The notes: generated by a model from the letters alone, not told the origin. DNA of 17,763 nt from Rhodoferax sp. (GCA_020048795.1 JAIFMA010000204.1:1-17763); one strand, 5' to 3'. Shown: positions 7,102-15,476, numbered from the stretch's first letter. Translations and numbers: made by a program.

Positions 7102-8358
7102 ATGAAGCAAAAAGTAGTTGTGGTGGGCGCTGGCCCGGCTGGTTTGATGGCAGCCGAGGTATTGTCACGCGCCGGGGTAGTGGTTCAAGTGTATGACGCC
7201 ATGCCCAGCGCAGGGCGCAAGTTTTTGCTGGCCGGCAAAGGGGGCTTGAATTTGACACATTCGGAGCCTGCGGATGTGTTTGGTTCGCGTTATGGTCAGC
7301 GCCGTGCCGAAATGGATGCCATACTGAAAAACTTTGGCGCACAAGATGTCCGCGCCTGGGCCGGTTCATTGGGGATTGCAACGTTTGTTGGAAGTTCTGG
7401 CAGGGTGTTTCCGTCCGACATGAAGGCGGCGCCCCTGTTGCGAGCCTGGCTGCATCGCTTGCGGCATCCGCCAAGCGGGCACGCGGTGCAGTTTTGCATG
7501 CGACATTGCTGGATTGGCTGGCATCAACCCGCTGACGGTCACATGGGTTTGCACTTTGATACCCCAACCGGTGCCATGACAGTGCAAGCCGATGCTGTGG
7601 TGCTGGCTCTGGGTGGGGGTAGTTGGGCGCGCTTGGGATCCAATGGTGCGTGGGTGCCGTATTTACTCGCCCGGGGTGTGGGGGTTTCACCACTGTTGCC
7701 GACCAATTGCGGTTTTGACCGGCAGGGGGGCTGGAGTCAGCACTTCGTCAACCGTTTTGCCGGTCAGCCATTCAAGTCGGTGGCGATAACAGTGACGAGT
7801 CGTCATGGCGAGCTGTTTCGACGCAAGGGCGAGTTTGTGGCCACAGCCGGTGGCGTGGAGGGTAGCCTGATCTATGCCGCGTCCAGGTTGTTGCGCGACG
7901 ACATCATGGCCTGCGGCCAGACCACATTCAGTCTCGATTTGCTGCCAGATCTGCCGCCTGAGCGAGTGCTGGCTGAGGTGTCTCATCCGCGGGGATCGCG
8001 AACCTTGTCGAGTCATCTCAAGAGCCGCCTGCACATCGACGGCATCAAGATGGCCTTGTTGTATGAATTGTTGACAAAAGCACAATTGCAGGAAGCCACA
8101 ACACTTGCCGCCGCCATCAAGGCATTGCCGATCACACTCGATGCGCCCAGGCCGCTGGATGAGGCGATCAGCAGCGCTGGTGGGGTGATGTTTGAAGCCA
8201 TGGACGAGAACCTGATGCTCAACGCCGTGCCAGGTGTTTTTTGTGCAGGTGAGATGCTCGACTGGGAGGCACCTACCGGGGGATATCTGCTGACAGCCTG
8301 TCTGGCTACCGGTGCCCGTGCGGGTACCGGTGTGCTGCAGTATTTTCAGAAGAATTAG
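7102..8358 (+). CDS. HI0933/YhiN-type FAD-binding flavoprotein (PP_4765-like), function unknown
   Basis: A 418-residue flavoprotein. The N-terminal Rossmann motif GAGPAG (9-14) binds FAD. It is followed by the family stretch GRKFLLAGKGGLNLTHSE (38-55) and, near the end, CAGEMLDWEAPTGGYLLTACLATGARAG, the second FAD-contact region. This places it in the HI0933 family, in the subgroup I know as PP_4765-type. The reaction is not known; members are annotated as NAD(P)/FAD-dependent oxidoreductases or, loosely, aminoacetone oxidase. No signal peptide or membrane segment is visible. The ATG at 7102 is the only sensible start although its ribosome site is weak. It is divergent from trxA, and a 123-base gap separates it from the CoA-transferase gene. 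Confidence 0.85.
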   Translation: MKQKVVVVGAGPAGLMAAEVLSRAGVVVQVYDAMPSAGRKFLLAGKGGLNLTHSEPADVFGSRYGQRRAEMDAILKNFGAQDVRAWAGSLGIATFVGSSGRVFPSDMKAAPLLRAWLHRLRHPPSGHAVQFCMRHCWIGWHQPADGHMGLHFDTPTGAMTVQADAVVLALGGGSWARLGSNGAWVPYLLARGVGVSPLLPTNCGFDRQGGWSQHFVNRFAGQPFKSVAITVTSRHGELFRRKGEFVATAGGVEGSLIYAASRLLRDDIMACGQTTFSLDLLPDLPPERVLAEVSHPRGSRTLSSHLKSRLHIDGIKMALLYELLTKAQLQEATTLAAAIKALPITLDAPRPLDEAISSAGGVMFEAMDENLMLNAVPGVFCAGEMLDWEAPTGGYLLTACLATGARAGTGVLQYFQKN

Positions 8359-8365
8359 TCCGTCT

Positions 8366-8384
8366 GCGCAAGCTGCGATTGCGC
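8366..8384 (+). repeat. Inverted repeat after the flavoprotein gene
   Basis: GCGCAA and TTGCGC form a perfect 6-base-pair stem with a 7-base loop, starting 8 bases after the flavoprotein stop. No T-run follows, so it is at best a weak or Rho-assisted terminator. A separate 10-base palindrome CACCCGGGTG lies at 8416-8425, ahead of a TATGAT (8430-8435) that could be a -10 box for the next gene. Confidence 0.35.
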
Positions 8385-8481
8385 CTCCAGCTATGTTGTT
8401 GATCTTTATTTGGGGCACCCGGGTGACGCTATGATTCGTGGCAAGACTCTCCAAAACCTGAAATTCACAGAGGAACCCACC

Positions 8482-9777
8482 ATGTCAGTTCAACACGCCT
8501 ATGCCCAAAAAAAGATGTCCGCCAGTGATGCCATGCAATGGGTCAAAGATGGTGATCTGATTGTGGTGCCCACCGGTGTGGGTGAGCCGCCCACCTTGTT
8601 GACGGCTCTGTCCGAGCAGCGGCATGGTTTCCGCGATGTGAAGGTGGCGCAAATTCTGGCCATGCGGAAATTTGCTTACATTGACCCACAGACAGTTGAG
8701 CATGTCCGCCACATCGCGCTGTTTTATGGCGCAGCCACGCGCGCCGGGGGGCAGGCAGGCTGGGTGGATTTCATTCCCAACTATTTTTCCGAGATTCCGA
8801 GTCTGCTCGAACGTGGCCAGATTCCTGTCGATGTGGTGTTCAGCATGGCTTCACCGATGGATGATCATGGCTATTTTTCGCTCAGTCTGGCTGCTGACTA
8901 CACCATGGCAGCGGTGGCCAATGCACGCTCTGTGGTGCTGGAAGTCAACCCTCATGTGCCTTTTGCCTACGGAAATTGCCATGTTCACATCTCGCAAGTG
9001 GCGGCGCTGGTGGAGAGCAGCGAGCCCGTGTTGGAAGTTGGCCTGCCGAAGATCGGCGCGGTACAAGAGGCGATTGGCAAGTACGTGGCCGATTTGATTG
9101 AAGATGCTTCAACCCTGCAAATTGGTTATGGCGGCATTCCGGATGCGGTCGTGATGCAACTCACGGGCAAGCACGACCTGGGTATTCACACTGAAATGAT
9201 TGGTGACGGCATTTTGACCCTTTTGGAAAGCGGTGCCGTGACGAATCGGCGCAAAAACTATCTGCCGGGCAAGATGGTCGCCACCTTTGCGCTGGGCTCG
9301 GGCAAGCTCTACAAGTTCATGGACCGTAACCCGTCACTCGAAATTCACCCGGTCAACTACACCAACATACCGGCATTGGCGGGTCAAAACGACAATCTTG
9401 TTGCCATCAACGCCACGTTGCAGATTGACTTGCTGGGCCAGTGTGGCTCAGAAAGTTTCGGATCTTTGCCTCACTCAGGTACCGGTGGTCAGGCAGATTT
9501 TGTCCGCGCGGCGAACATTTCCAAGGGTGGCAAGGCCTTCATTGTGTTGCCGTCCACCGCCAAAAATGACACCATTTCACGCGTTGTACCGACCCTGACA
9601 CCGGGCGCTCACGTCAGTACCAGCAAGAACGACATCAACTATGTGGTCACTGAGTTTGGCGTGGCGCAGTTGCGCGGCAAGTCTGCCAAACAGCGCGCCT
9701 TGGAGCTGATTGGTATTGCACACCCCGACTTTCGCGCTGAGCTGACCGCAGAAGCCAAAAAAATGGGTCTGTATTGA
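8482..9777 (+). CDS. Acetyl-CoA hydrolase/transferase family protein (4-hydroxybutyrate CoA-transferase-like)
   Basis: A 431-residue family I CoA-transferase. The N-terminal half has DGDLIVVPTGVGEPPTLL (23-40); the C-terminal half has IGYGGIPDAV (214-223) and LGIHTEMIGDGIL (233-245). Glu238 aligns with the glutamate that forms the CoA thioester in clostridial 4-hydroxybutyrate CoA-transferase. GTGGQADFVRAA and VVTEFGVAQLRGKS are also typical. It probably moves CoA between acetyl-CoA and a short-chain acid such as 4-hydroxybutyrate, butyrate or propionate, or hydrolyses acetyl-CoA; the sequence alone does not decide. ATG 8482 is chosen because GAGGAA lies upstream and it matches the family start. 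A longer frame from 8410 has no ribosome site. It is monocistronic by spacing. Confidence 0.88.
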   Translation: MSVQHAYAQKKMSASDAMQWVKDGDLIVVPTGVGEPPTLLTALSEQRHGFRDVKVAQILAMRKFAYIDPQTVEHVRHIALFYGAATRAGGQAGWVDFIPNYFSEIPSLLERGQIPVDVVFSMASPMDDHGYFSLSLAADYTMAAVANARSVVLEVNPHVPFAYGNCHVHISQVAALVESSEPVLEVGLPKIGAVQEAIGKYVADLIEDASTLQIGYGGIPDAVVMQLTGKHDLGIHTEMIGDGILTLLESGAVTNRRKNYLPGKMVATFALGSGKLYKFMDRNPSLEIHPVNYTNIPALAGQNDNLVAINATLQIDLLGQCGSESFGSLPHSGTGGQADFVRAANISKGGKAFIVLPSTAKNDTISRVVPTLTPGAHVSTSKNDINYVVTEFGVAQLRGKSAKQRALELIGIAHPDFRAELTAEAKKMGLY

Positions 9778-9978
9778 GCGACGCAAGCGGGCTGCCAGCC
9801 AGCGTCCTGATGGCACCATTTGTAGGGGTGTTGTTCAGGGTGCAAGACAGTTCGTACAAAGGGGTGCTCAGGTTATGTCATTCATGCATATGGAGATGAT
9901 TGGGTGTGCATGCGGTCAAGTTAGCGGGTGCCTACTGCCTAGAATTATGCTCACCTCAATGACCCAACGGAGCTCTGC
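9778..9978 (+). promoter_or_regulatory. Intergenic region upstream of glutamate dehydrogenase
   Basis: This 201-base gap holds no gene I can support. Near its left end GACGC (9780-9784) and GCGTC (9802-9806) enclose GGCT/AGCC, a hairpin without a T-run that may mark the end of the CoA-transferase message. At 9940-9945 TAGAAT could be a -10 box, but no good -35 is seen. GGAG stands six bases before the ATG at 9979. Confidence 0.3.
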
Positions 9979-12900
9979 ATGACCCACTCGACACGTTCCA
10001 GACTGAGTGCCTACGCGCTGGAGGCTGCGGCCGTGAACTCTCAAGAACTGACCGAATTTGCAACTGCTTATTTTGACAATGCAGACCCGGGCGAACTGCA
10101 GTCCCGTGGCACCGAACACCTGGTGGCGCTGGCCAATGCGCATTTGCGACTGCTGGATGTGCCAGCCCATGCCAGTGGCGCGCGAATTCGGGTGTTTAAC
10201 CCAAGTCTTGCGGAGGATGGATTTGTCAGTGAGCACACCGTCATCCAGATTGTTCACGACGACATGCCCTTTCTGGTTGATTCAGTCACGATGGCGGTTA
10301 ATCGCGGCGGGCGTATCGCCCATTGGATCGTGCATCCCTTGCTGGTGCTGGAGCGTGATGCGCAGGGCCGTTTGTGCAAGACCCATTTGGCTGCTTCGGC
10401 AGGGCAACAGCCGGGTCCGGTGCAGTCATTTATTTTTGTCGAATGTGATCGCATCTCGCGTGAATCCGACCGTGATGCGATGGTGTCTCAGTTGGCAGTT
10501 GTGCTGGGTGATGTGCGGGCCGCGGTGACTGATTGGGCCGCCATGCGGGCACGCCTGCAGGCGGTTTGCCGGGATTCGTCACAGAGCGATTTGGCATCCG
10601 TTAGTCAGCAAGAAGGGGCTGACTTTTTGCGCTGGCTCGAGGACGGCCACTTCATCTTTCTGGGCGCACGTGACTATCAGTTGCAGCGTGTTGACCAGGT
10701 GGTCAACCTGGTGGCCATACCGCAGACCGGTTTGGGGATTTTGCGGGGCAGTCCACGCACGCTGATGAATCGGCTTCCCGTTGAGGCGCAGGCATCGCTA
10801 GACTCGGACCAACTGGTTTTGTTGACCAAGGCCATGACCCGTTCCACCATTCACAGGCCGGCCTGGCTGGACTGCATTGCCGTCAAGCGATTTGACGAAA
10901 ATGGCAAGGTGGCGGGGGAGTCACGGTTTCTCGGGCTTTACACCTGCAGGGCTTACACGGCACCGGTGGCAGAAATCCCACAGATTCGTCAGCGCATTGG
11001 CCAAGTGATGCAGGCCGCCGGGGTGGTCCAAGATAGCCATGCGGCCAAGTCTCTGCAAGCCATTCTGGATGCTTATCCTCGTGACGAGCTGTTTCAAATG
11101 GATACAGCGAGCCTGATTGACCATGCGATAGGCATCCTGCGATTGCAGGAACGTCAGCGAACGCGAATCTTCACCCGGCGCGATCCTTTTGGACGGTTTA
11201 CTTCGGTCCTGGTGTTTGTGCCACGTGATCGGTACAACACCGAACTGCGGATGCGCATTGGGCAAGAGCTGAGTCATACGCTCAATGGCCAGTCGATTGA
11301 GTTCACCCCGATGCTGACAGATAACCCGTTGGCACGTATCCACTATCTGGTCAGGGCCGGCCTGGAGGCACCTGCAAGTCCTGACCTTGCGGCGCTGGAG
11401 TTTCGCATTTCGCGGCTGGCCCGGCGGTGGCAAGACGACTGCCGCCTGGCACTGCTGCAGACGCATGGTGAAAATCTGGGTGTGACATTGGCCAACCGGT
11501 TTGCCAATGGTTTTCCGCCAGCCTACCGTGAGGATTTTTCAGGCATCGTGGCTGCTGACGATGCCCAGGTTCTGTCTGGTTTGTCGGGTGACTCGGCCAT
11601 GGCGGTGAAACTTTATCGCCCGTTCGATGCGGTGTCGGGTGAAATGCGCCTGAAGATTTACCGGACCGCCAAAATGGCCTTGTCGGACTCGCTTCCGTTG
11701 CTTGAGCGTATGGGTGCCAGGGTACTGGATGAACACCCCCACAAGGTGATTGATGCCGATGCCACTGAATTCTGGATTCATGATCTCGGATTGCACTTGC
11801 CAGCCGATGCCGAAATTGCCGTCATCAAGGATCGCTTTGAAGACTTGTTTGTTCAAGTCTGGCGCGGCGACGTGGACAACGATGACCTGAATAAGCTGGT
11901 ACTACAAACCCATCTGGATGCTCGCAGCATCGCTGTGTTGCGCGCTTACATACGCTACTTTAAACAGCTTGGTTTCGCTTTCAGCCAAAGTTACATTGAG
12001 GCGACCCTGTTCAGGAATGCCGCCATTGCCGAGTTGCTGTTCGAGTTGTTCAATGCCCGCTTCAACCCTGAACTCCAGGCGGATCGCGAAACTGCACAGC
12101 ATGCGCTGGCGCAACAGATTGCCTTGCAACTGGTGTCCGTGGCAAGTCTTGAAGAAGACCGAATCTTGCGCCAGTTGCTCCAAAGCATACTGGCTACACT
12201 GCGCACCAATGCCTGGCAGTTGGCCAGCAACGGCGCATTCAAACCCTACTTCAGCTTCAAGTTCAATCCCCAAGAGCTCCCTGGTGTCCCGGAGCCCAAG
12301 CCGATGTTTGAGATCTGGGTCTATTCGCCACGCGTCGAAGGTGTGCATCTGCGCAACGGCAAGGTGGCCCGGGGTGGTTTGCGCTGGTCAGATCGGCGCG
12401 AGGACTTTCGCACCGAAATCCTGGGCCTGGTCAAGGCACAACATGTCAAAAATACGGTCATCGTCCCGGTTGGATCCAAAGGTGGCTTTGTCCTGAAGAA
12501 CCCACCCAACCCCGGCGATCGTGATGCCACCCTGACCGAGGGTATTGCCTGCTATCGTTGGTTCCTGTCCGGTTTGCTGGATTTGACCGACAACCTGGTT
12601 CACGGCCAAGTGGTACCACCCAGGCTGGTAGTTCGGCATGACCCGGACGACCCGTATCTGGTGGTGGCAGCGGACAAGGGGACAGCCAGTTTTTCGGATA
12701 TTGCCAATAGCGTTTCGGCTGAATATGGATTTTGGCTGGGTGATGCGTTTGCCTCCGGGGGTTCGGTCGGCTATGACCACAAAAAGATGGGCATCACCGC
12801 ACGGGGTGCCTGGGAGTCCACCAAGCGGCACTTCAGGGGGCTGGGCATCAATTCGCAAACCATGCCCTTCACGGTAGCCGGCATTGGTGACATGTCCGGT

Positions 12901-14736
12901 GATGTGTTTGGCAACGGCATGCTGTTGTCGGAGCAGATCCGTCTGGTGTTGGCTTTTGACCATCGCCATATCTTCATCGACCCCGATCCGGACATCGCGC
13001 GCAGCTTTGCCGAGCGCCAACGTTTATTTGATTTGCCCAGGTCGAGTTGGGACGACTTTGACCGCAGTCTGATTTCTGCCGGGGGTGGTGTTTATCCAAG
13101 GTCTGCCAAATCCATCGGGCTGTCTGCTGCCGCGCGGGTGGTCCTCGGTGTTTCAGCCACTGAAATGGCACCGGTTGAACTACTCAGCGCCATCCTCAAG
13201 GCACCGGTTGATCTGATCTACAACGGCGGCATTGGCACCTATGTCAAGGCCTCCACCGAAACTCATTTGCAGGTCGGTGACAAGGCGGGGGACGCTTTCC
13301 GGGTCAACGGCAAGGATTTGCGTTGCAAAGTGCTGGTGGAAGGCGGCAACCTTGGATGCACACAGTTGGGTCGGGTTGAATATGCCCAACAAGGCGGCCT
13401 GTTGTACACGGATGCCATTGACAACTCGGCCGGCGTCGATTGTTCGGACCATGAAGTCAATATCAAGATCCTGCTGGACCGCGTGGTGGAGGCCGGTGAC
13501 CTCACCTTCAAGCAGCGCAATGACTTGCTGGCATCCATGACCGAAGAAGTCGGCCACTTGGTGTTGGCCGACAACTACTACCAAACCCAGGCACTCAATG
13601 TGGCATGTCATCGGCCCATGTATGTGCTCGATGCCCAACAGCGACTGTTGCAATGGCTTGAAAGTGCGGGCAAATTGCATCGGGCCATCGAATTCTTGCC
13701 CAATGACGAGGAGATCGCCCGCCGCCGTGCCGCCAGGACCGGGTTGACAGTGCCAGAGGGTGCGGTGGTATTGGCCTATGCCAAGATGGCGGTGTTTGAT
13801 GATCTGGTGGCCAGCAACTTGCCTGAAGATCCCTACTTCGACCGCACCCTCAAGGCCTATTTCCCCACCGCCCTGTCTGAAAAGTTTCCGGATGTCATTG
13901 CCAGGCATCCTTTGCGCCGCGAGATCATTGCCACTTACGTGGCCAATACGGTGGTCAACCGCACGGGGGCAACCTTCATTCATTTTCTGGCGACTGAAAC
14001 CGGGGCCAGCACTGCCGACGTGGTGCGTGCCTATACCCTGGCGCGCGAAATATTCGAGCTTGAACCCCTGTGGGACCAGATCGATGCGCTAGACCAGCGG
14101 GTTTCAAGCACTTTGCAGCTTGACTTGCTGAATCGTTTGATTTCAATGGCTCAGCGCGCCTCGCGCTGGATCCTGCGCTTGCGAGCCCGGGGTGCCGACA
14201 TGCCCACGCTGATTGCGCGCTACCAGCCCGGCGCTGCCGAATTGAGGGGGCATCTGACGCAGTGGCTGCCGACGCATTCGGCTTCAGACTGGCAACAAGC
14301 CGCACAAAAACTGGTGCAAGCTGGTGTGGCTGATGATCTGGCAAAACGTCTGACGGCGCTGGAATTCATCTTTCCGGTGCTCGACCTGGTGGACCTGGCG
14401 GCCAGTTCTGGCCAGACACTTGAGCAAGCTGCCTACATCTACTTTGCGGTGGAAAGCCAGCTTGGCCTGGTCGCCTGGCGGGCCCAGATCAAACGCCTGC
14501 CCACAGACACCTTGTGGCAAACCCAGGCCCGCGGCAGTGCCCGCGATGATATCTACGCCATCGCCAGACACATTACCAAAACAGTGTTGACAAACTATCC
14601 CGGTCTTGAAAATTGGTCTGAACAGCACACGGCTCAAATCGGGCATTTATGCCGGCTGTTGCAGACCGTGGCTGCGCAAGGCCCCGACCTGGCACCGATT
14701 TCTGTGGCCATGCGTGAATTGCGCCATCTTGTCTGA
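9979..14736 (+). CDS. gdhB: NAD-specific glutamate dehydrogenase, large (180-kDa) class
   Basis: A 1585-residue protein of the bacterial giant GDH family, close to the usual 1600 residues. It oxidises L-glutamate to 2-oxoglutarate and ammonium with NAD+, mainly in glutamate and arginine breakdown. The long N-terminal half (1 to about 750) holds the regulatory domains. The catalytic core has RGGLRWSDRREDFRTEILGL (from about 798), VPVGSKGGFVLK (about 829), AADKGTASFSDIAN (about 898), GIGDMSGDVFGNGMLLS (about 968) and the NAD-domain stretch GGIGTYVKAS (about 1083). A helical C-terminal domain follows. ATG 9979 has GGAG at a 6-base spacing. The frame is intact throughout. It is alone on its transcript and converges on the small-gene pair, whose last stop is 29 bases away. 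Confidence 0.97.
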   Translation: MTHSTRSRLSAYALEAAAVNSQELTEFATAYFDNADPGELQSRGTEHLVALANAHLRLLDVPAHASGARIRVFNPSLAEDGFVSEHTVIQIVHDDMPFLVDSVTMAVNRGGRIAHWIVHPLLVLERDAQGRLCKTHLAASAGQQPGPVQSFIFVECDRISRESDRDAMVSQLAVVLGDVRAAVTDWAAMRARLQAVCRDSSQSDLASVSQQEGADFLRWLEDGHFIFLGARDYQLQRVDQVVNLVAIPQTGLGILRGSPRTLMNRLPVEAQASLDSDQLVLLTKAMTRSTIHRPAWLDCIAVKRFDENGKVAGESRFLGLYTCRAYTAPVAEIPQIRQRIGQVMQAAGVVQDSHAAKSLQAILDAYPRDELFQMDTASLIDHAIGILRLQERQRTRIFTRRDPFGRFTSVLVFVPRDRYNTELRMRIGQELSHTLNGQSIEFTPMLTDNPLARIHYLVRAGLEAPASPDLAALEFRISRLARRWQDDCRLALLQTHGENLGVTLANRFANGFPPAYREDFSGIVAADDAQVLSGLSGDSAMAVKLYRPFDAVSGEMRLKIYRTAKMALSDSLPLLERMGARVLDEHPHKVIDADATEFWIHDLGLHLPADAEIAVIKDRFEDLFVQVWRGDVDNDDLNKLVLQTHLDARSIAVLRAYIRYFKQLGFAFSQSYIEATLFRNAAIAELLFELFNARFNPELQADRETAQHALAQQIALQLVSVASLEEDRILRQLLQSILATLRTNAWQLASNGAFKPYFSFKFNPQELPGVPEPKPMFEIWVYSPRVEGVHLRNGKVARGGLRWSDRREDFRTEILGLVKAQHVKNTVIVPVGSKGGFVLKNPPNPGDRDATLTEGIACYRWFLSGLLDLTDNLVHGQVVPPRLVVRHDPDDPYLVVAADKGTASFSDIANSVSAEYGFWLGDAFASGGSVGYDHKKMGITARGAWESTKRHFRGLGINSQTMPFTVAGIGDMSGDVFGNGMLLSEQIRLVLAFDHRHIFIDPDPDIARSFAERQRLFDLPRSSWDDFDRSLISAGGGVYPRSAKSIGLSAAARVVLGVSATEMAPVELLSAILKAPVDLIYNGGIGTYVKASTETHLQVGDKAGDAFRVNGKDLRCKVLVEGGNLGCTQLGRVEYAQQGGLLYTDAIDNSAGVDCSDHEVNIKILLDRVVEAGDLTFKQRNDLLASMTEEVGHLVLADNYYQTQALNVACHRPMYVLDAQQRLLQWLESAGKLHRAIEFLPNDEEIARRRAARTGLTVPEGAVVLAYAKMAVFDDLVASNLPEDPYFDRTLKAYFPTALSEKFPDVIARHPLRREIIATYVANTVVNRTGATFIHFLATETGASTADVVRAYTLAREIFELEPLWDQIDALDQRVSSTLQLDLLNRLISMAQRASRWILRLRARGADMPTLIARYQPGAAELRGHLTQWLPTHSASDWQQAAQKLVQAGVADDLAKRLTALEFIFPVLDLVDLAASSGQTLEQAAYIYFAVESQLGLVAWRAQIKRLPTDTLWQTQARGSARDDIYAIARHITKTVLTNYPGLENWSEQHTAQIGHLCRLLQTVAAQGPDLAPISVAMRELRHLV

Positions 14737-14765
14737 AAGGCAAAAAAGCGCCAAGTGCCCAGATG

Positions 14766-15260
14766 TCAGGCCGTGGCGTTCAGCACGCGCCCCATGGTCT
14801 TGCTGGGGCTGTCGGCCACATAGCGCTGCGCCGCCTGCACCTGGCTTGTCTGACTGGCAGAAATTGCGGTGCTGGTGGCCTCAAACAAGCTAGCGGTCAC
14901 GATGTTTTTTTGGGTCGTTGACATGTCCATCGATAGCATCTGCTTGGCTACCTGAAAGACTCCAGCCAATGTCTTGGTGTAAGTCGGATCTTCTTCTACC
15001 GGTGCCCTGGACCGGTTGGTACTGGCTGGGGCCGGTTTTTGTGGACTGGCATTGGCCGCTGCAACCGACCCGTCTTCCAGCGTGTTGACGCGCTGACGCG
15101 CCTGAGACACGACCCGTTCCTGGTCATCGGCCTGCGCGCGCAGGTTTTCGGCATCAGCCTCGGCTTGATCCGCATCCCGACGCGCCTGCTCCAGCCGACT
15201 GTTGATCAGCGAGGACTGAAGCGATGAGGTGGCGCTGCTGATGGCAGCAAGGGCAGCCAT
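14766..15260 (-). CDS. Small helical protein of unknown function with GRVLNATA tail
   Basis: I do not recognise this 164-residue protein. It begins with a Ser/Ala-rich stretch (MAALAAISSATSSLQSSL). Residues 20-62 are rich in Arg, Glu, Asp, Gln and Ala with heptad-like spacing and probably form a coiled coil. A Pro/Ala/Ser-rich linker (about 67-90) follows, then a probably helical segment (about 92-145, containing TLAGVFQVAKQMLSM). It has no signal peptide, membrane segment or cysteine. The last residues, VADSPSKTMGRVLNATA, resemble the tail of the upstream small protein. AGGTG lies 5 bases before ATG 15260, inside a small hairpin. Its start is 24 bases from the upstream gene's stop, so the two are very likely co-transcribed. 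Coding status is supported by the ribosome site and the shared tail. Confidence 0.75.
   Translation of the reverse strand: MAALAAISSATSSLQSSLINSRLEQARRDADQAEADAENLRAQADDQERVVSQARQRVNTLEDGSVAAANASPQKPAPASTNRSRAPVEEDPTYTKTLAGVFQVAKQMLSMDMSTTQKNIVTASLFEATSTAISASQTSQVQAAQRYVADSPSKTMGRVLNATA
14769..14819 (-). repeat. C-terminal tail module, copy in the 164-residue protein
   Basis: This segment encodes the last 17 residues, VADSPSKTMGRVLNATA. Nine of 17 match the tail of the neighbouring small protein, and seven of the last eight. In DNA, 20 of the final 24 coding bases agree (14769-14792 against 15288-15311). The differences are partly silent, which points to selection on the peptide and not to a recent DNA duplication. 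Confidence 0.7.
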
Positions 15261-15264
15261 GATG

Positions 15265-15278
15265 ACACCTGCCGGTGT
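15265..15278 (-). promoter_or_regulatory. Hairpin covering the ribosome site of the 164-residue protein gene
   Basis: In the transcript ACACC pairs with GGTGT around a GGCA loop. The second arm contains most of the AGGTG Shine-Dalgarno sequence for ATG 15260. The upstream gene stops only 7 bases before the hairpin, so a terminating ribosome would open it. This would couple the two genes translationally; the stem is short (5 bp), so the effect is inferred. Confidence 0.4.
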
Positions 15279-15284
15279 AGCGCC

Positions 15285-15476
15285 CTAGGCGGTCACGTTC
15301 AACACGCGCCCGGTGGTTTGTCCCTGCGTGTTGACCACCGGTGTGCGCGTTGGCTCTGGCGGCTTGGCCTGCATTTCCTGGGTTTTGGCCTGTTGATTGT
15401 TTTGCTCGGTTTTTTGGAGCTGAGTCGGCTTTTGAGTGGACTGTACCGGTGCGGTACGGGCTTCTGAAACGTTCAT
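15285..15476 (-). CDS. 63-residue disordered protein of unknown function with GRVLNVTA tail
   Basis: I do not recognise this protein by name. The body (1 to about 45) is rich in Gln, Lys, Thr, Glu and Pro, has no cysteine, tryptophan or membrane segment, and should be disordered. The last 17 residues are VVNTQGQTTGRVLNVTA, matching the tail of the next gene's product, although the bodies are otherwise unlike. GGAG stands six bases before ATG 15476, a good ribosome site. A promoter-like pair lies just upstream (15504-15532). It is the first gene of a two-gene unit on the minus strand, between the glutamate dehydrogenase gene and the ABC exporter gene. I have a vague memory of small betaproteobacterial proteins ending in similar VNTxGQxxGxxxNxTA tails, which I cannot verify here. 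Confidence 0.75.
   Translation of the reverse strand: MNVSEARTAPVQSTQKPTQLQKTEQNNQQAKTQEMQAKPPEPTRTPVVNTQGQTTGRVLNVTA
15288..15338 (-). repeat. C-terminal tail module, copy in the 63-residue protein
   Basis: This segment encodes VVNTQGQTTGRVLNVTA, the last 17 residues. Against the other copy, V, T, G, R, V, L, N, T and A are identical, and N/D, T/S and Q/K are conservative changes. The stop codon differs (TAG here, TGA in the other copy). Confidence 0.7.

Noticed and set aside
8376..8399. Possible third copy of the dispersed repeat (ATTGCGC, three bases, CAGCTAT)
   Set aside because: The flanking AGCCCATA and GTAGTGA blocks are missing, so the match is too short to call.
13180..13983. Long open frame (about 267 codons) opposite glutamate dehydrogenase, with similar ones at 12388-13020 and 7687-8454
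   Set aside because: All are antisense to intact conserved genes, have no ribosome site, and give no recognisable domain.
14769..15311. Resemblance of the tail RVLNVTA to the RLNVTASNLANA motif at the N-terminus of flagellar rod protein FlgC
   Set aside because: The match is five residues, at the wrong end of the protein, with no other flagellar feature in the window.
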